NCBI RefSeq assembly: GCF_051967575.1 | Contig: NZ_JBQCJW010000053.1 | Coordinates: forward strand, 1-10,439 | DNA length: 10,439 bases | Reading direction: 5' to 3' | Source of the DNA: Solibacillus silvestris_B | GTDB taxonomy: Bacteria > Bacillota > Bacilli > Bacillales_A > Planococcaceae | Shown: one piece after another, positions 7,683 through 10,439 of the stretch | How positions within the stretch are numbered: position 1 is the stretch's first letter | Layout of the letters: every line of letters starts with the position of its first letter | Notes under the pieces: model-generated | What the model was told of the DNA's origin: nothing | Databases searched by the model: none | What the model saw: only the letters and a program-made list of their open reading frames with translations | Program-made: the position numbers and the translations under genes

Positions 7683-7976
7683 AAAATTGCCTCTATAGGA
7701 GAGGATATATGGAGAAGCCGGCATTATTTTCCCTATGCGGCTGTATTTAAACAGCCATGACTTCCTAAAAGAGCATTTGAAACAGACGCTTAGATTCTTG
7801 TAAGGGGTAGTTATCATAGCCATATAGAAATTTAAAAGTGCATCTATATACAGTGTTGAATTAATGAAATCATAATCAGTAAATGGTTTATCAGTTAGTG
7901 AAGCGTTCAAAGGAATTTTAGGGGAATTAAAATACTCAAAAAATATTGAAAGCTGTAATGTTAAAACATTCTGACA
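7683..7976 (-). other. 98-codon open frame on the minus strand, no recognised family
   Basis: Between stops, the minus strand is open for 98 codons, which is long for a decayed AT-rich spacer. The only sizeable ATG-initiated part runs from 7910 to 7680 (76 residues); no convincing ribosome binding site precedes it. The reading has a protein-like mixture (DKPFTDYDFINSTLYIDALL, later KNLSVCFKCSFRKSW) without a membrane segment or known motif. It is the only open frame in the window that runs against the gene direction and is not the shadow of a real gene. It could be a fragment of a lost gene or chance. I do not recognise it. Confidence 0.15.
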
Positions 7977-8001
7977 CTAAAAAAATGGAACAAGCTATTA
8001 T
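7971..8001 (+). promoter_or_regulatory. Possible sigma-A promoter for the last two glycosyltransferases
   Basis: CTGACA (7971-7976, five of six to the -35 consensus) and TATTAT (7996-8001, five of six to the -10 consensus) are 19 bases apart, longer than ideal. A start near 8008 would leave a leader of about 25 bases with the AGGGAG ribosome binding site (8019-8024). A promoter here would explain how these genes are expressed across the decayed spacer, but read-through from the operon upstream is equally possible since no terminator was seen after 7406. Confidence 0.28.
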
Positions 8002-8032
8002 ACAATTAACATTGATAGAGGGAGAAGTAAGT

Positions 8033-9277
8033 ATGAAGGAAATTTGGATTATAGCTCCTTTTACAGGTATTGAAGAAAATAATTTTAGAAATAGATTTAC
8101 CTACCTTGCCAATCTATTAACGGAAGAAGGGTATAATATTACACTAATTACAAGCCAATTTAGTCATTTTCAAAAAAGCCATATTATAAGTGAAACTTTA
8201 AAATATCCTTTTAAAACAGTACTTTTATATGAAAAAGGCTATAAAAAAAATGTATCACTAAGTAGAATATTAAGTCATAAACAATTTTCTAAGCAATTAG
8301 GACAGTGGATGAATAATAAAAATAATAAGCCTGATTTGTTATACGTCGCTTATCCAACTATGACTGCGGCTAATGTAGCTAGTAAATATGCTAAAAATCA
8401 TAATATACCTATAGTTCTTGATGTCCAAGATACATGGCCAGAATCTATTTCAGCAGCAGTGGATATTAAGAAGTGGTATTATAAATTGCCTTTGGCCCCT
8501 TTGACATGGTTTGCTAATAATATTTACAAATCTGTAGATGGTATTATCGCTGTTTCTAAAACTTATATGAATCGAGCTAGAGTTTTAAATTCAAGGAGTC
8601 AATTTTTTAAATATATATATATAGGTTCAGATTTAAATACCTTTGATAATATGGAACTAAATGGGAAAATAATGAAAAACAATGGGGACTTTTGGATAAC
8701 TTATATTGGTACGCTAAGTCACAGTTATGATATTGAAACTGCGATTAAAGCTATTAAAATGTTTAATTCAAATATTATCTTAAACATTTTAGGTGATGGA
8801 CCGGATTTTGATAGATTAAAGAATATTGCTGTTAGAGAAGGTCTATTAAATAGTCAAGTATTTTTTAAAGGTTATTTGCCATATGAAGAAATGCTTAGTT
8901 ATTTAAAACAATCAGATGTTGCTTTAAATGCTATAATAGGTTCATCTAAAGCAACTATTACAAATAAGCTAGGAGACTACCTTGCAGCAGGTTTACCGAT
9001 ATTAAATTCGTGTGAAGAAAGTGAAATTGTTAAATTAGTTGAGGAGAAACAATTAGGGCTTAATTATAAATCAGAAGAAATAGAAGATTTATTTGAAAAA
9101 ATCGAAAATCTTATAATAGATCAAGAGAAGAGACTAGAGTTTTCTAAAAATGCAAGGGAATTTGCAGAAGAGAGCTTTGATAGAAAAAACAGTTATAAAA
9201 AAATCGAAGAAGCAATAAGTATGCTTTTAGATGGTAAATTGGAAGTGGGTTATGATGAAAGTATTAATCGTATGTGA
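8033..9277 (+). CDS. Glycosyltransferase, GT4 / WbuB-like
   Basis: A 414-residue GT-B glycosyltransferase acting at the cytoplasmic face on the lipid-linked repeat unit. The ATG at 8033 is chosen because AGGGAG (8019-8024) lies eight bases upstream and the protein then opens directly with the Rossmann strand EIWIIAPF. The frame is also open upstream, with an ATG at 7946, but those 29 codons look unlike the family and have no ribosome binding site. Landmarks are LDVQDTWPESI (129-139), the interdomain motif of WbuB-type enzymes; YIGTLSHSYD (224-233) opening the C-terminal domain; GDGPD (254-258); and NKLGDYLAAGLPIL (311-324), where an aspartate (315) stands in the position of the usual glutamate. 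WbuB relatives often transfer N-acetylated amino sugars such as FucNAc, which would suit a locus with an aminotransferase, but donor specificity cannot be read here. It overlaps the next gene by 26 bases. Confidence 0.9.
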   Translation: MKEIWIIAPFTGIEENNFRNRFTYLANLLTEEGYNITLITSQFSHFQKSHIISETLKYPFKTVLLYEKGYKKNVSLSRILSHKQFSKQLGQWMNNKNNKPDLLYVAYPTMTAANVASKYAKNHNIPIVLDVQDTWPESISAAVDIKKWYYKLPLAPLTWFANNIYKSVDGIIAVSKTYMNRARVLNSRSQFFKYIYIGSDLNTFDNMELNGKIMKNNGDFWITYIGTLSHSYDIETAIKAIKMFNSNIILNILGDGPDFDRLKNIAVREGLLNSQVFFKGYLPYEEMLSYLKQSDVALNAIIGSSKATITNKLGDYLAAGLPILNSCEESEIVKLVEEKQLGLNYKSEEIEDLFEKIENLIIDQEKRLEFSKNAREFAEESFDRKNSYKKIEEAISMLLDGKLEVGYDESINRM

Positions 9278-10370
9278 TCACTTTCCTGTATCTCCAAGAG
9301 TTTTAAAAATGAAGGATTCCATTTTAAAACAAGCACCACACGCAGAGGTGAAAATTTTTTCTTGGAACCGTGGAAATGCAGAAAATAATAATAAAAATAT
9401 AACTACTGTAAATAGGGAAATTTCTTATGGGAATAGGTTAAATAAAGCTTTATATTTAATTGAATTCTATTGGGAGTTTAGTAAATTTGCTAAAATGTAT
9501 AAACCCCACTTTATTCATGCTATTGATTTGGAAATGTTCTTAGTATCGACTTTTATTAAATTTAAAGGGAAATTAATTTATGAAGTATATGATATAAAAT
9601 TTTTTAGAAATAAATATTTTAATTTCTTCAGAGAAAAAATTGAGTTTTTATTTTTAGCTATTAAAAAGCCAGCTATTATATTGGCTTCGCCATTTTTTGA
9701 AGAATATTATAAAAAAAGTAGTTTTTTTAGTCATTTAAACAAAATTGTAATTAATAACAAGCCATCTAAGAAGAATATAAATTTTATGGATAAGCACTTT
9801 TTAAATGAAGATTTATTTAAAAATCTAAGTGGATCCAAAGTTATAGGTTTTATTGGTACTGTTAGGTATATTGATTTGTTAATAAATCTAATAGAGGCTA
9901 TTAAAGATAATAAGCAAATTAAAGTATTGATAGCTGGAGAGGGACCGGATTTATATGCTTTAAAAAAATATGTAGAAAACAACGGTTTAGATGGAAGAGT
10001 ATTATTTACTGGTAGATACGATATTAATGAAATAGAAGACATTTATTATTTATGTGACTATATTTGGGCAGCATACCCATCTAAAGATATTAATGTGAAA
10101 TATGCTATAAGTAATAAATTTTTCGAGTCTATGGCTTTTAAAAAGAAAGTTATAGTATCAGAAAATACAAAACTTGGAGATTATGTATTTCAAAATGATT
10201 TAGGAATAGTTGTTAACCCCTATGACGTAACAGATATTATTCACAAGATAGAAAGTAATAATAATTTGAATATTGATATTAATGTGAAAAAAATTTACGG
10301 AGATGCTCTATATTGGGAAGATGAAGAACATTTTTTAAAGACAGTCTATACAGAAAATCTTACTATATAA
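9252..10370 (+). CDS. Glycosyltransferase, GT4-like
   Basis: A 372-residue GT-B glycosyltransferase, the third in the window. The ATG at 9252 is preferred because GGAAG (9241-9245) lies six bases upstream and the protein then begins MMKVLIVCDHF, the first strand of the fold; the ATG at 9255 is nearly as good. An earlier ATG at 9231 adds seven residues without a better site. The gene starts inside the previous one, so the two are probably translationally coupled. Landmarks are FIHAIDLEMFL (87-97), YEVYDIKFF (110-118), FIGTVRYIDLLINLIEAI (200-217) at the start of the C-terminal domain, AGEGPD (228-233), LFTGRY (251-256) and NKFFESMAFKKKVIVS (288-303) with Glu292 in the donor site. Presumably it adds another residue of the repeat unit; donor and acceptor are unknown. 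No terminator is visible before the window ends. Confidence 0.87.
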   Translation: MMKVLIVCDHFPVSPRVLKMKDSILKQAPHAEVKIFSWNRGNAENNNKNITTVNREISYGNRLNKALYLIEFYWEFSKFAKMYKPHFIHAIDLEMFLVSTFIKFKGKLIYEVYDIKFFRNKYFNFFREKIEFLFLAIKKPAIILASPFFEEYYKKSSFFSHLNKIVINNKPSKKNINFMDKHFLNEDLFKNLSGSKVIGFIGTVRYIDLLINLIEAIKDNKQIKVLIAGEGPDLYALKKYVENNGLDGRVLFTGRYDINEIEDIYYLCDYIWAAYPSKDINVKYAISNKFFESMAFKKKVIVSENTKLGDYVFQNDLGIVVNPYDVTDIIHKIESNNNLNIDINVKKIYGDALYWEDEEHFLKTVYTENLTI

Positions 10371-10439
10371 ATTGAACTTTAGAATCTAACACAAAGCCGA
10401 TCGATTATTCCCTGTTTATTTTTGTTCTGGCAGTTAATA

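Larger units (their letters stand above)
7407..8032. other. Gene-free, decayed-looking spacer
   Basis: No intact gene is found in these 626 bases. The + strand frames are broken by many stops, yet they contain protein-like runs (see the separate entries). Part of it is clearly richer in G+C than its neighbours: 29 of 60 bases at 7561-7620, against 7 of 60 at 5521-5580 in the polymerase gene. Two small hairpins are present, 7690-7704 (CCTCT/AGAGG) and 7739-7756 (GGCTGT/ACAGCC), but neither has a T-tract. No terminal inverted repeats or target duplications of an insertion sequence were seen, and no tRNA. Remnants of one or more lost genes are the best explanation. Confidence 0.6.

Noticed and set aside
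7739..7756. Hairpin GGCTGT/ACAGCC as a terminator
   Set aside because: The stem is only six base pairs and is not followed by a T-tract, and it does not lie behind an intact gene.
7946..8032. Upstream extension of the WbuB-like glycosyltransferase to the ATG at 7946
   Set aside because: The added 29 residues do not resemble the family, there is no ribosome binding site before 7946, and the ATG at 8033 has a good one and opens with the expected first strand.
7407..8032. Insertion sequence, group II intron or tRNA in the long spacer
   Set aside because: No terminal inverted repeats, target duplication, recognisable transposase or reverse transcriptase motif, domain V-like hairpin or cloverleaf was found.
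10371..10439. Start of another gene at the right edge
   Set aside because: The last 69 bases show no ribosome binding site with a start codon and no terminator-like hairpin; nothing can be supported.
1..10439. CRISPR array, defence system, toxin-antitoxin pair or riboswitch
   Set aside because: No spaced direct repeats, nuclease or toxin families, or structured leader were seen. All intact genes fit polysaccharide biosynthesis.

Overview
The window is the middle of a capsule/exopolysaccharide biosynthesis locus of the Wzx/Wzy-dependent type. It holds eight genes, all on the + strand. The low G+C content, strong AGGAG/GGAGG ribosome binding sites, an EpsG-type polymerase and the protein flavour point to a Firmicute of the Bacillales. 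A Lysinibacillus/Solibacillus-like Planococcaceae is my guess from the protein sequences, not a proven assignment.

Left part (1-4172): the 3' portion of a Wzx-type flippase gene, cut by the window edge. It is followed by a glutamine-dependent amidotransferase of the asparagine-synthase family and a DegT/DnrJ/EryC1 sugar aminotransferase resembling WbpE. The genes are closely spaced (13-21 nt) and co-directional. This block ends in a very strong intrinsic terminator (4177-4215).

Middle part (4216-7406): a short intergenic stretch with two possible sigma-A promoters, then a left-handed beta-helix acyltransferase resembling WbpD, an EpsG-like Wzy polymerase and a GT4-type glycosyltransferase. 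A gene-free stretch of about 630 bases (7407-8032) follows. It is visibly richer in G+C, full of stops, and looks like decayed coding DNA. It has a tentative sugar-phosphotransferase (WcaJ/EpsL-like) signature on the + strand and a 98-codon open frame on the - strand.

Right part (8033-10439): two GT4-type glycosyltransferases overlapping by 26 nt, then 69 bases with no recognised gene.

How the genes fit together: the aminotransferase and the hexapeptide-repeat acyltransferase could make a 3-acetamido sugar nucleotide, possibly a 2,3-diacetamido uronic acid. The AsnB-like enzyme could convert its carboxylate to an amide. Three glycosyltransferases add sugars to a lipid-linked repeat unit, Wzx flips it and the EpsG-like protein polymerises it. 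The initiating sugar-phosphate transferase, the sugar dehydrogenases/oxidase and the chain-length regulators are not intact here and must lie outside. I found no evidence of a defence system, CRISPR array, RNA gene or intact mobile element. The most interesting points are the predicted uronamide pathway, the internal terminator that splits it, and the decayed segment.
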